A stretch of DNA of 64,000 nucleotides. It comes from Gammaproteobacteria bacterium (GTDB lineage Bacteria; Pseudomonadota; Gammaproteobacteria; Burkholderiales; Sulfuricellaceae). The notes under the pieces were generated by a model. The model ran no database searches and was not told the DNA's origin. It was given only the letters and a program-made list of their open reading frames with translations. The DNA is taken from assembly GCA_018824405.1 (NCBI GenBank), contig JAHJGO010000022.1:1-64000 (forward strand), given 5' to 3'. This document shows, one piece after another, positions 18,583 through 29,710 of this stretch. Within the stretch, counting starts at the first letter, position 1. Each line of letters starts with the position of its first letter. Position numbers and translations under genes: made by a program.

Positions 18583-19635
18583 TCAGGCCAGCAAGTCCCA
18601 CTTTACCGGCGTTCCCTTTTTGATGTCCCGGCTGGCCGTGCGGCCAAGGAAGACTTCCAGGTGCTTGGTGGGCAGGCCCAGGCCGGGGCGGATGGCGCGC
18701 ACATTGTCGCGGTTGAAGGTCTCTCCGGCTTTGATGTCCTGGGTGACATAGAGCGAGCGACGATACTGCAGAGAGGGTTTTTCCGCTGTGCTGGGGCCAT
18801 AGCTGACTGTGCCAAGGGATTGCCAAGCGCGCTCGGTTTCGCATACCAGGGAATGCATTTCTTCCGGCTCCAGCGAGAAAGCGGAATCCACTCCGCCATC
18901 GGCACGGCGCAAAGTGAAATGTTTTTCGATTACGGTGGCACCCAGAACGACGCTGGCGACCGCGGCGCCGACGCCCATGGTGTGGTCCGAGAGGCCGGTC
19001 TGGCACCTGAAAAGGTCGCGCATGTGAGGAATGGTGCGCAAATTGGTGTTCTCGGGTGTGGAGGGATAAGTGCTGGTGCATTTGAGCAGCACGAAATCTT
19101 CGCAACCGGCTGCACGGATGGTGCGCACGGTTTCATCCAGCTCGGCGACCGTGGCCATGCCGGTGGAGACAATCATCGGTTTGCCGGTTGCCGCAACCCG
19201 GCGGATCAGTGGCAAGTCGGTGTTTTCAAATGAGGCAATCTTGTAACAGGGTACGTTCAGCGACTCGAGGAAATCCACGGCAGTCTCGTCGAATGGCGTG
19301 CTGAAGCCGATCATCCCCAGCTTACTGCAACGGTCGAAGATAGGTTTGTGCCATTCCCATGGTGTGTAGGCTTCCTGATAGAGATTGTAAAGTGATTTTC
19401 CTTGCCACAGGCTGCCTTTGTCAGCGATGAAAAATTCGCCTTCGCTCAGGTCCAGGGTCATGGTGTCAGCGGTATAGGTCTGGATTTTCAGCGCGTGGGC
19501 GCCTGCCTGCGCGGCTGCATCCACAATAGCCAGTGCGCGTTCAAGTGACTGGTTATGGTTGCCGGACATTTCGGCAATAACGAAAGGCTGTTGTTCGGGG
19601 CCGATTTTTCGGCCTGCGATGTTGAATTCCTTCAC
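18583..19635 (-). CDS. pseI: Pseudaminic acid synthase
   Basis: The 350-residue protein matches NeuB-family synthases of the PseI group. An N-terminal TIM barrel has FVIAEMSGNHNQSLERAL, ALKIQTYTADTMTL, PCYKIASFENTDLPLI and a HFTLRRADGGVDSAFSLEP segment. A C-terminal SAF antifreeze-like domain starts near residue 285 (RRSLYVTQDIKAGETF). The SGNHN and KIASFE variants are typical of PseI rather than NeuB. It condenses the 6-deoxy-diacetamido-altrose with phosphoenolpyruvate to form pseudaminic acid. The start is GTG, overlapping the PseG-PseH stop (GTGA), so translation is coupled. Confidence 0.92.
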   Translation of the reverse strand: MKEFNIAGRKIGPEQQPFVIAEMSGNHNQSLERALAIVDAAAQAGAHALKIQTYTADTMTLDLSEGEFFIADKGSLWQGKSLYNLYQEAYTPWEWHKPIFDRCSKLGMIGFSTPFDETAVDFLESLNVPCYKIASFENTDLPLIRRVAATGKPMIVSTGMATVAELDETVRTIRAAGCEDFVLLKCTSTYPSTPENTNLRTIPHMRDLFRCQTGLSDHTMGVGAAVASVVLGATVIEKHFTLRRADGGVDSAFSLEPEEMHSLVCETERAWQSLGTVSYGPSTAEKPSLQYRRSLYVTQDIKAGETFNRDNVRAIRPGLGLPTKHLEVFLGRTASRDIKKGTPVKWDLLA

Positions 19636-21152
19636 TTTTCCATCCTGTTGTCGTCAATGTGTATGTCAGGAACAATATGGTATTCGAAGTTTTCGCCCGA
19701 TTCCACATAACCAGCTTTGGCGAAGGCTTTTTGGGACGAAATGTTTTCGGGCAGTATTTTGGCTCGGATTCGGCTGGCTTGCGGAAGGTTCATCCTTACC
19801 CACGCGTTACCCACCTGTAGCAGGGATGTGCCCAGACCGCGCCCGCTATTGCCGGGGACGAGATAAATGGATATCTCCGCGCAGTCGTCATGCAGATCGT
19901 AGCGCAAGACGCCAACCGCTTCACCGCCAATTTCACCGATAAGCAGGTGTCGTCGGGTATTTGCCAGCGAGGCACGTAACCAGTGAATATGGTCTTCCCA
20001 TGCAATGGGATTTGAATCGAAGGCATAACGGCGCGTTTCTGGTGCGTTGCGCCATTCGAACAGTTTGCGATCATCGCTTTCGGTTGCACGCCTTAATTCA
20101 ATCCGGTTCATTTCAGTCGTCATGGCTCCTGCAACTCGTGTTGTGCCGAGTCCGTCGGCCAGTTCCATTGCAATCGCCGACATGGCGGCACAGTCAGCGG
20201 GTGCATGCATACACTCCAAAAGCGCGGCTTGAAGCTGATCGGCACCGATATCACCGGCTTTGCCCAGGTAGCGCTGGGCGCCGAGTGACGCGAGATGCAG
20301 GGCGATTTGTTCCTGGTTAGTGGCGACGCTGATGACCAGTGCCGGCAAACCCAGCACCATGCGTTCCCAGCTGGTCGTCCCACCGGCGCCAATCGACAGG
20401 TCGGCCCGCGCCATCAGTTCCGCCATGTTGGAGGCCTGACAATGAAAAGTGATATTGGGGCGGCTGATGCACAAGAGACTGATTCTTTCCCGCTGGGGGT
20501 TGGATGCACCCACGACGACATCCAGTGCGATTTCGGAGAATTCTGGTGCCGCCAGTGCGGCCAGCGCCTTTTCGGTTTCATTGCTAGGGTCGCTGCCGCC
20601 GAAAAATACCAGGGTCCGCTTGACCGAGCCGTCGCGGGGTTTGAGTGTCGCACGCATTTGCGCGAATTCGTTTCTCAGCAGCGCAAATTTCGGACCCAGC
20701 AACTGGATGGCATGCGGGGGAGTCAGCGCGGCGTAGGCTGTTTCCTGCCCTGCATAGCTGTTCTGGTCGAGCAGCAGATCGCAATCGTGCGGCCGGTCGG
20801 CGAGGTCGTCGATCGCCATGATGTGATGGGTGAATGGGCGCAATGCCGATTCCCAGCGGGCATCCAGGCCATAGTGATCGGTGATGATCCAGTCGGGATG
20901 TTTTCCGCTGTTGGAGATGGTTGCCTGCGTATACCGGGCATCTTCGTCCCAGCCGTCCTCCTCGCCGAGCGGAATGGGATGTGTGCGGAAACCCAGTTGT
21001 TCAATATGGCTGTTCAGATTTCCCGGCAGATCGCGGCACAGAAATGCGACAAATGCGCCTTTTTCACGCAATGCCTGCGCCAGCGTCAGGCAGCGCATGA
21101 CGTGGCCCGTGCCAATCGCCACCGAGGCGTCGGCACGGATCAGCACATTCAT
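19632..21152 (-). CDS. pseG: PseG-PseH fusion: UDP-sugar hydrolase plus N-acetyltransferase
   Basis: This is a 506-residue two-domain protein. Residues 1 to about 345 match PseG, the GT-B-like hydrolase that removes UDP from UDP-2,4-diacetamido-2,4,6-trideoxy-L-altrose. The loop AIGTGHVMRCL holds a His at residue 17, and the second half has GAGGTTSWERMVLGLP. Residues 348-506 are a GNAT domain (IELRRATESDDRKLFEWR, acetyl-CoA loop PGNSGRGLGTSLL, closing ISSQKAFAKAGY), as in PseH, which acetylates N4. The domains act one after the other in the pathway, with acetylation first. No separate pseH is seen. The start overlaps the methylase stop by 4 bp. Confidence 0.9.
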   Translation of the reverse strand: MNVLIRADASVAIGTGHVMRCLTLAQALREKGAFVAFLCRDLPGNLNSHIEQLGFRTHPIPLGEEDGWDEDARYTQATISNSGKHPDWIITDHYGLDARWESALRPFTHHIMAIDDLADRPHDCDLLLDQNSYAGQETAYAALTPPHAIQLLGPKFALLRNEFAQMRATLKPRDGSVKRTLVFFGGSDPSNETEKALAALAAPEFSEIALDVVVGASNPQRERISLLCISRPNITFHCQASNMAELMARADLSIGAGGTTSWERMVLGLPALVISVATNQEQIALHLASLGAQRYLGKAGDIGADQLQAALLECMHAPADCAAMSAIAMELADGLGTTRVAGAMTTEMNRIELRRATESDDRKLFEWRNAPETRRYAFDSNPIAWEDHIHWLRASLANTRRHLLIGEIGGEAVGVLRYDLHDDCAEISIYLVPGNSGRGLGTSLLQVGNAWVRMNLPQASRIRAKILPENISSQKAFAKAGYVESGENFEYHIVPDIHIDDNRMEK

Positions 21153-21778
21153 GCGTGAGACTTTTCCAGCAGGAACCAGGTCAGGTCATCCTGTGGAAAG
21201 TGGTTGTCGCGGTGGTAGCTGAAACCGTAGTCCACCAGCCTGAGGTCGCTGTAATGATCCAGCATTTCGCCGGCAAAGTCGCGCTTGAACAGTTTGTCGC
21301 TCTCACCCCGGTAGGGAATGCTGACTGGGGAGGGGTTATAGTATTCAGCAACGCAGATGTAGCGGGCGCTGCTCTGGTAAAGACGCTCATAGACCTGGAG
21401 CAGCATGTCCGGATTGATGTGGATCAGCACGCCCTTGATCAGAACCATGTCTCGCGGCTGGTCGGGGGTGAAATCGAGAATAGACTGAGGGTAGACGTTT
21501 ATATAACCCAGGCTGTTCAAGCCATCGACAGCCTTCTGGTTGAGCTCGATGGCGGACAGTTCGGCCTTCGGCAGGAGCTGTTTCAGCGCCATGAGGTTGA
21601 GGCCGATATTGGCGCCGAATTCAATGATCGAGCCAATGCCGCTGGTTCGGGTGAGGACCTTGGAAAAAAATGCCAAATTGGCCGCTATCCAGTGCTCGCC
21701 CTGGTTGCGGTCAGCATAGGCATCCCCGAATTCGCCAGCCCAGAAGGCTTCCTGCGCGGTTTTGAAGTTTTCAGTCAT
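21149..21778 (-). CDS. Pseudaminic acid biosynthesis-associated methylase
   Basis: The 209-residue protein is a class I methyltransferase with motif I IIEFGANIGLNLMALKQL and acidic motif LSAIELNQKA. LIKGVLIHINPDML, VAEYYNPSPVSIPYRGESD and SFHRDN-type ends recall the methylase family found within pse operons. It sits between the cytidylyltransferase and PseG-PseH, overlapping the latter by 4 bp. Its acceptor could be an amino or hydroxyl group on the nonulosonic acid or an intermediate. The family link rests on sequence look and location; the reaction is not established by the sequence. Confidence 0.82.
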   Translation of the reverse strand: MTENFKTAQEAFWAGEFGDAYADRNQGEHWIAANLAFFSKVLTRTSGIGSIIEFGANIGLNLMALKQLLPKAELSAIELNQKAVDGLNSLGYINVYPQSILDFTPDQPRDMVLIKGVLIHINPDMLLQVYERLYQSSARYICVAEYYNPSPVSIPYRGESDKLFKRDFAGEMLDHYSDLRLVDYGFSYHRDNHFPQDDLTWFLLEKSHA

Positions 21779-21788
21779 TTACGATCCC

Positions 21789-22522
21789 TTATTGCCCAAG
21801 TTTTTTCTGTTCCACATGGGCGTTGATGTCTGCCCAGTCGGGGTGTTGTTGCAGCATGTCCAGCACGTCTTCCAGCGTGAAGGTCGGTTTGGCGGGATAG
21901 AGCGCGCTCAGGATTTTTTCCACCAACTCGAAATCCTCCTGCGTGTCCACGGTCCAGCGGTGCCGGCCCTGGTCTTCCAGATAAGCGATATTGGCCAGGC
22001 GATAACGTTCCGGATGACGGTAGATGAATGGCGTCACATGCTCGCGCTCCGCGCTATCCTTCGCTTCGGCAAAAGCTTCGTCCAGGGTGCGGCGGGAAAA
22101 TACTTCAACATCCATGCCGCGCGGGTATGAGCGCTCAAGGCAGTTGCTGGCATAGTCGCAATCGGTGATGTGCGTGCGGTAGTAATCGATGACCTCGTCG
22201 ATGACCGCAGGGTCGATTAATGGGCAATCGGATGTCACACGCACCACCGTGTCGGCGTGGCACAAGACGGCAGCGCCATGGTAGCGCGCAAGGACATCAT
22301 GTTCTGATCCCCTGAAACAGGCGACGTCGTGGCGCTCGCACCAGTCGACGATGGGTTGGTCGGTTTCGTTGGTTGTGGTGGCGATCACAATCCCGTCAGT
22401 CAGCCTTGAACGGCGCAGCCGTTCCAGCTGGTATTCGAGCAGGGGTTTGCCCAATACCTGCTTCAATATCTTGCCGGGAAGACGGGTCGAGGTCATGCGC
22501 GCCTGGACGATGATGGCGGTGT

Positions 22523-22526
<4 letters not shown>
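21789..22526 (-). CDS. pseF: SpsF-type cytidylyltransferase, PseF role
   Basis: This 245-residue protein starts AIIVQARMTSTRLPGKIL, followed by IVIATTTNETDQPI, RVTSDCPLIDPAVIDEV and HRWTVDTQEDFELV. That is the SpsF-type pattern rather than the IPARGGSKR start of classical NeuA/PseF. In its place between PseC and the methylase it most likely makes CMP-pseudaminic acid from CTP. It overlaps the PseC stop by 4 bp (ATGA). The symbol is by role and position, not by close sequence match. Confidence 0.8.
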
Positions 22527-24702
<2,176 letters not shown>

Positions 24703-24790
24703 TCAAACTTTGGATTATAAATTTTTTGCCGTCGGGATGACAGGGTTTCTTCACCATCGGATCCCTCTTTTTAGACTGGTATCTATCACA

Positions 24791-26845
24791 TCAGGTCTGC
24801 TGAATGCGGGGAGGCCAGGCCAGATCGAAGCTGCCATCAAGGGACAGGTTGGGGTTGTAGGCTGGGTCATTCAATAGTAGCGGGCCGTAGCGCTGTTGCA
24901 TATACATTACTTCACTGGCAAAGCTGTTCTGTTCTCTGACGGCATTTTCATATCTGAGGCAGGCCGATTCGTGGTGAGATAGCTCGGCGTAAGGGCTCCA
25001 GACATTGCGGTAGCCTGCCTGAAGCAGCCGCAAACAGAAATCCACATCGCTAAAGGCCATTTTCAGTTCACTGTCGTTCATTCCTTCGAGGGAGCGGTAA
25101 ATATCGCGGCGTATGAGTAGACAGGCTGAAGTTATGGCTGAAAGCGACTGGATGAGTGCCGCGCGGCCGAAATAGCCACTGTAACGTCGTGGCATGTGTT
25201 TGTGGGCGTAGCTGGCCACCCGGGTTCCCAGGATCATGCCACCATGTTGGAGGGTGTCGTCCGGGCTCCACAAGCGTGCACCGACCGCGCCAACGCCAGG
25301 TTGCAGGGCAATGCTGACCAGTTCGCCCAGCCAGTCAGGCTTGATTACCTCGGTGTCGTCAGCCAGCAGGCAAACCAGTTCGCCTTTTGCATGTTCGACT
25401 GCAAAGTTGTTAAGCGCGGCAGAATTGAATTGCTCTGTATCGCGCAATACCCGGGTATTGTTCTGGCCGGCCAGGTTTTCCAGGTAAAGCTGCATAGCCG
25501 GGTCGTCAGAACCGCTATCAATGATGAGGATTTCATAAGCTGTGTAGCCAGTTCGGTTGACAATGCTGCTGATGCATTGGCGCAATAATTCGGGCCTGCT
25601 GTGAGCAAGAATCAGGATGGAGACCAGCGGCAATTCCGCAGGTAGTGCATAGCGCACCCGGTATCCGGTCGGGTCGCCGAGTTCGACTGTTGCTGCCACG
25701 CCGCAACGATTCAGATGATTCGCGATCGCATTTTGTCCAGCCAGCAGGGCGTAGGGCTTGGCTTCCATCGACTGGGCAGTGCTGTCGGCGTGTACCCGCC
25801 AGTGATACAGTACACGCGGAATATGAATGATTTGCCGTGGTTCCAGCCGCTCGATACAGCGCAGGGCGAGATCATAGTCCTGCGAGCCTTCAAAGCCGAT
25901 ACGGAAACCGCCCACTTCTCGCAGCAGACTGGTCCGATAGACACCCAAGTGTGAAACCATGTTTTGCGACAGGAAGAGGTCGTGGTTCCAGTCGCACTTG
26001 AAATAAGGGCCAAAACGGCCATTTATTGTATCGAATTTGTCTTCGTCTGAGTAGATTACGCCGGAATCCGGATGCCAAGTAATCGCGTCAGCAACCCAGA
26101 ACAGGGCGTGTTCCGGCAACAGATCGTCATGGTCGAGAAGAGCGACATATTTTCCCGTAACCTGTTCCAGTGCGCTGTTGGAGGATGCGCTGATATGGCC
26201 ATTTTCCTTGCGGAAAATCACCTTGATGCGAGGGTCGCACTGGTTGTACTCCTCCAGTATCAGGCGTATGGCCGGATTGGTTGACGCGTCATCGGCGATG
26301 CACAGTTCCCAGTGGGGGTAAAGTTGGCCACGCACAGATTCGATGGCTTCACGAAACCACTCGGGATTGGGGTTGAAACAGGGCATCAATACTGAAATGA
26401 GCGGAGGATTGGCGAAGCCGGCGATCCGTTCACTTATACGTTCGCGCTGCATGGCGTCAAGGGTGTCGTAGCGGCGTACCCACTCTGCGTAATCTGCAGC
26501 CGAATTGCTCATAGTCGCCAGACGCAGGCGCAGACCACGCAAGCCTTCATCGTGCAGGACAGTCAGGGCTTTGCGCAGGGTCTGTTTCCATCCTTCTCTT
26601 CTGACGCGAGCAAGCAATCGCGACAGGTATTGCTTAATAGCATTGAACATTCTCAGTGGTCGTGTCCAGCGCCAGCTGCGAGATCCTTTCAGTGTCTGGA
26701 TTGCATCTTCCTTCTCGGCCAAACTTTGCATCAGCCAAGCGATCTGTTCGTCTTTCTGGCGCAAGCACCGTGCCAATCCTGGATCAACAGGGGGGGGCGG
26801 AGAGACATCCGAACCCTTCCTTAACTCTTCCGCCATTTTGCTCAT
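24791..26845 (-). CDS. Two-domain GT2 glycosyltransferase with N-terminal coiled coil
   Basis: This 684-residue protein has an N-terminal helical/coiled-coil segment (about residues 20-65), then two GT2 domains. The first starts near residue 145 (ISVLMPCFNPNPEWF, CIADDASTNPAIR, LLDHDDLLPEHALFW). The second starts near residue 405 (VSILILAHSRPELLRQ, IIDSGSDDPAM, LLADDTEVIKPDWL). Double-GT2 proteins commonly extend O-antigen or rhamnan chains. I set the start at ATG 26845, just after the methyltransferase stop; a frame from 26932 would overlap that gene. An eight-base C run (26790-26797 on the plus strand as G) lies at codons about 16-19. Confidence 0.83.
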   Translation of the reverse strand: MSKMAEELRKGSDVSPPPPVDPGLARCLRQKDEQIAWLMQSLAEKEDAIQTLKGSRSWRWTRPLRMFNAIKQYLSRLLARVRREGWKQTLRKALTVLHDEGLRGLRLRLATMSNSAADYAEWVRRYDTLDAMQRERISERIAGFANPPLISVLMPCFNPNPEWFREAIESVRGQLYPHWELCIADDASTNPAIRLILEEYNQCDPRIKVIFRKENGHISASSNSALEQVTGKYVALLDHDDLLPEHALFWVADAITWHPDSGVIYSDEDKFDTINGRFGPYFKCDWNHDLFLSQNMVSHLGVYRTSLLREVGGFRIGFEGSQDYDLALRCIERLEPRQIIHIPRVLYHWRVHADSTAQSMEAKPYALLAGQNAIANHLNRCGVAATVELGDPTGYRVRYALPAELPLVSILILAHSRPELLRQCISSIVNRTGYTAYEILIIDSGSDDPAMQLYLENLAGQNNTRVLRDTEQFNSAALNNFAVEHAKGELVCLLADDTEVIKPDWLGELVSIALQPGVGAVGARLWSPDDTLQHGGMILGTRVASYAHKHMPRRYSGYFGRAALIQSLSAITSACLLIRRDIYRSLEGMNDSELKMAFSDVDFCLRLLQAGYRNVWSPYAELSHHESACLRYENAVREQNSFASEVMYMQQRYGPLLLNDPAYNPNLSLDGSFDLAWPPRIQQT

Positions 26846-26850
26846 GAGGG

Positions 26851-27840
26851 TCAGTCCAGACCGAGTATGCGTCGAGCTTTCAGGATCATGCGTCTCAAGG
26901 CATAGGCATAGGGTCGATTCTGAATGCCGCATAATGTGGTCTGGGCCTCGCTCAGCGAAGCATTGACAGCCAAAGAGGTGGCCTCTGCGGCATCTTTGTC
27001 CTGCCTCTGCCGGCTCAACTCGTTTTTTGTTGCTAACAGTTCTGCCTGTGTGGCGGCAAGCTCTGCCATGGTGGTGGTCAGTGTTTCTTCGAGTTTTTGT
27101 TTGGCCTGTTCCACCGATTGCAGGTCTGACCCGGTTTTCTGCACCCAGCCAGTTTCGGTGCTGGGGAAGGCCTTAACGATGAACTGGTAGGTTTGCCCTT
27201 CAATATTGTCGGCCAGACTTGCCTTGACCTGGCTGGACGTGTTTTTCCAGTCCAGGGCAAATTCCGTTGCTGATTCAGCTACCAGGTTTCGATCCCACTT
27301 GCTGGGCAGATAGCCGGATGCAAAAAGCATTTCCTCGAGGTTGCTGCGAGTAAAGAAACGGAGATGGGTGCGGTCGAGCAGCCCCTTTTCCTGGTAGGGA
27401 AAGCGGCCACTAAGCAATTCTGCCAGTAGCGCGTTGTGTGCCACGTTGGGTACAGACAGAACGATAAAGCCCTCCGGGCGCAGATAAGAGCGGATCTTGA
27501 GCAGGCAGGCCCACGGATCGTACAAGTGTTCTAGCACATCTGCAGCAACGATCACATCAAAACGGTCTTCTCCCAGCGTTTCGGTTAGATCCATTGATTC
27601 GATGTTGCCGACGATCATGCGCTCACACCAGGGGGCGGCCATTTTTGCCATTTCCGGGTCGATCTCCATGCCGACGACGGTGCAGTTGTTCGCTTCGCGT
27701 ATGAGCTGTGTCATCGAGCCTACCGCTGTGCCAAGCTCCAGTACGCGCCTGTTCTGGCCAATCAAACGCAGTATCTTGGTTGCTGTCGTGTCGGCATCGG
27801 GCTCGATGTGATAGCTGTATTTTTTCCAGTGCTCACTCAT
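26851..27840 (-). CDS. Methyltransferase with C-terminal coiled coil and amphipathic tail
   Basis: A 329-residue protein. Residues 1-205 are a class I SAM domain (RVLELGTAVGSMTQLIREA motif I; FDVIVAADVLEHLYDPW; FIVLSVPNVAHNALL). Residues about 225-300 are a coiled coil rich in Ala, Gln, Glu and Lys (VEQAKQKLEETLTTTMAEL onward). The last 20 residues are basic and amphipathic (ALRRMILKARRILGLD). This order resembles the WbdD-type chain terminator of ABC-route O-antigens, which methylates the chain end and uses a coiled coil as a length ruler, but here there is no kinase domain. Wzm/Wzt are encoded in the same string. The role is inferred. It overlaps the epimerase by 8 bp. Confidence 0.8.
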   Translation of the reverse strand: MSEHWKKYSYHIEPDADTTATKILRLIGQNRRVLELGTAVGSMTQLIREANNCTVVGMEIDPEMAKMAAPWCERMIVGNIESMDLTETLGEDRFDVIVAADVLEHLYDPWACLLKIRSYLRPEGFIVLSVPNVAHNALLAELLSGRFPYQEKGLLDRTHLRFFTRSNLEEMLFASGYLPSKWDRNLVAESATEFALDWKNTSSQVKASLADNIEGQTYQFIVKAFPSTETGWVQKTGSDLQSVEQAKQKLEETLTTTMAELAATQAELLATKNELSRQRQDKDAAEATSLAVNASLSEAQTTLCGIQNRPYAYALRRMILKARRILGLD

Positions 27841-28771
27841 GCTGGTGTGGTTCCTGTGCGAGTAGGTGTTGCCATGTCCTGCGAATACCTTCCTGCAGGG
27901 GCGTAGAAGCGGACCAGCTTAGTTCGTGGCTGGCGCGTGAAACATCGAGCACGATGCGTGGCACATCATAGTTTCTGCCGGCTTCATGAAGCACTTCGAC
28001 ATCACGGCCGGTTTCCGTCTTCAGCAGCGCAATCAGTTCGTTCAGCGAGACCCCCTGGCCGCTGCCGATATTGAAGACATTCTCATGGCCTTCATATTGC
28101 GCGGCCTTGAGAAAGGCTTCTGCCAGATCGTCAACATAGACATAATCTCTAGTAACGCCGCCATCCCCCCATACCGAAACAGGTTTGCCGGAGCGTATTC
28201 GTTTGAGAAAAACCGGAATCGCGCCTTGGCTCATGCCATGATGGCCGGGGCCATATGGGTTTGCCAGACGCAGGCTGATGGTGCGCAAACCTGTCTGATG
28301 CTGAAAAAGCTGACAATAATTCTCTATCACCAGTTTGGTGCAGCCGTAGGATACAATTGGCTGTTTTGGGGCCTCTTCGTTCACCGGGTCTGTGGCCGGG
28401 CAGCCATAGACCGTTCCGCCCGAGGATGCAAAGATCAGCCGACTGACACCGCTGGACACGCATTCCTCAAGCAGTTCGATTGATGCCACCACGTTGCTCT
28501 GAACATCAAATACCATGTTGCTGTTGGAGCTCGATGGAATGGTGGTGCTGACCAGATGGAATACCCAATCCACGCCGTCGAGAGCCTGCTTGACCGCCAT
28601 CCTGTCCAGAAAGTCACCGGTGCAGGTTTCAAGTAGCGGGGAGTCGATATGTTCCAGCGAGCGGAAGTCTCTTGAAATATCAAACGCACGGACCCGATGT
28701 CCCGCGCCTAGCAGGGCTGCACAGACGTGACTGCCGATAAAGCCGTTAGCGCCAAAAACAACACTATTCAT
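27833..28771 (-). CDS. NAD-dependent sugar-nucleotide epimerase/dehydratase
   Basis: This 312-residue extended SDR enzyme has the NAD loop GANGFIGSHV, YGCTK (Tyr-x3-Lys; VSYGCTKLVIENYCQ) and RLANPYGPGHHG. It resembles GalE-like or Gne-like epimerases that interconvert UDP-hexoses or make a deoxysugar donor. I placed the start at ATG 28771 because the NAD motif then begins at about residue 7. The open frame upstream overlaps the acyltransferase. Its substrate cannot be told from the sequence. It is inside the O-polysaccharide genes, 8-bp overlaps on both sides. Confidence 0.82.
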   Translation of the reverse strand: MNSVVFGANGFIGSHVCAALLGAGHRVRAFDISRDFRSLEHIDSPLLETCTGDFLDRMAVKQALDGVDWVFHLVSTTIPSSSNSNMVFDVQSNVVASIELLEECVSSGVSRLIFASSGGTVYGCPATDPVNEEAPKQPIVSYGCTKLVIENYCQLFQHQTGLRTISLRLANPYGPGHHGMSQGAIPVFLKRIRSGKPVSVWGDGGVTRDYVYVDDLAEAFLKAAQYEGHENVFNIGSGQGVSLNELIALLKTETGRDVEVLHEAGRNYDVPRIVLDVSRASHELSWSASTPLQEGIRRTWQHLLAQEPHQHE

Positions 28772-29702
28772 GTACCACCGCCGGTTTCCAGATGTAATCG
28801 AGTATGTTCCAGTGCCACCATAGCCAAGGCATTTCCTGCACATCCTGTTCTAGCCAGGCCACGGACTGTTTCAAGGCTTCGGCAGGCTCTTCCGGCAGAG
28901 GCCGCAGGGTGGCAACTGCCTGCCAAGAGGCTTTTCCTGTCTCGCTGGGCAAAGGATCCCGAACTGCGCCATAAATCATTCTGGCACCAGTTTTTTCTGC
29001 CAGGCGCACAATACCCTCGCTTACATTTAGATGGCCGCCCAGAAAAGGCAGTTCAATCCGGTTGTCGTCCTGGCCTGTATGATAGGCATCCATAAGGATG
29101 ATGATTATTTCACCTGATTTCAAGCCTTGGTACAGGCCGCGCAGATTGTCTCCGAGGCTGACCCAACGCCCCCGGATCTGCTTCTGCAATGCTGCTACCT
29201 TGCCGCCCAGATAAGCCCTGTCCACAGGGGAAAGGTCAGGGTTTCTTTCATCTACGGCAATAGTCAGCATGCCCAGATCATACCCTGCCATCGCCAGCGC
29301 CAATAGCAGCAGGTTCAAGCGGCCATAATGTGCCATTACCACGATGATGCCGCGCTCTTCTTCCCTGAGGCTGCGCATCAGGGCCAGCGAATCCGGCGGG
29401 ATGGAGACCAGGCTGGTGCTGTTGTCCTGGTTCAGGCGACTCATGAAGAACGCATCCATGACCTCTCGCGACATCATCTTGCAGTAATGCCTGACCCAGT
29501 CTTCTCTTTGAGCTGGGTCTTTTGCTTCTGTCACAGCTGCAGCCAGGCCTGAACCAATGACCTGGCGCAGGTCGGCCCTGATGTGGTAGTCGAGAAAGCC
29601 GACCATTTCTGCAACGCGATAGGCCAGCGGCATGGGCAGGCGCGAGGCCGGACGAAACAGCCCAAACAGCCGGGCGCCTTTGCGCCATTCGGAAGCATTC
29701 AT
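28764..29702 (-). CDS. LpxL/LpxM-like acyltransferase with altered HX4D/E site
   Basis: A 312-residue protein of the lysophospholipid/lipid A acyltransferase family, with IIVVMAHYGRLNLLLLAL in the position of the catalytic HX4(D/E) motif. Here the acidic residue is Asn (H-Y-G-R-L-N). Other family marks include MDAYHTGQDDNR in the substrate region, a closing WLEQDVQEMPWLWWHW, and TGARMIYGAV. It lies between Wzt and the epimerase. It could acylate lipid A or another glycolipid, or have lost acyl transfer. It overlaps the epimerase by 8 bp. Confidence 0.75.
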   Translation of the reverse strand: MNASEWRKGARLFGLFRPASRLPMPLAYRVAEMVGFLDYHIRADLRQVIGSGLAAAVTEAKDPAQREDWVRHYCKMMSREVMDAFFMSRLNQDNSTSLVSIPPDSLALMRSLREEERGIIVVMAHYGRLNLLLLALAMAGYDLGMLTIAVDERNPDLSPVDRAYLGGKVAALQKQIRGRWVSLGDNLRGLYQGLKSGEIIIILMDAYHTGQDDNRIELPFLGGHLNVSEGIVRLAEKTGARMIYGAVRDPLPSETGKASWQAVATLRPLPEEPAEALKQSVAWLEQDVQEMPWLWWHWNILDYIWKPAVVHE

Positions 29703-29710
29703 CGAGAAAC

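Noticed and set aside
18371-19105. Second frame over PseI (244 residues)
   Set aside because: It has no domain and is out of frame with the well-conserved PseI and SpsF-type genes.
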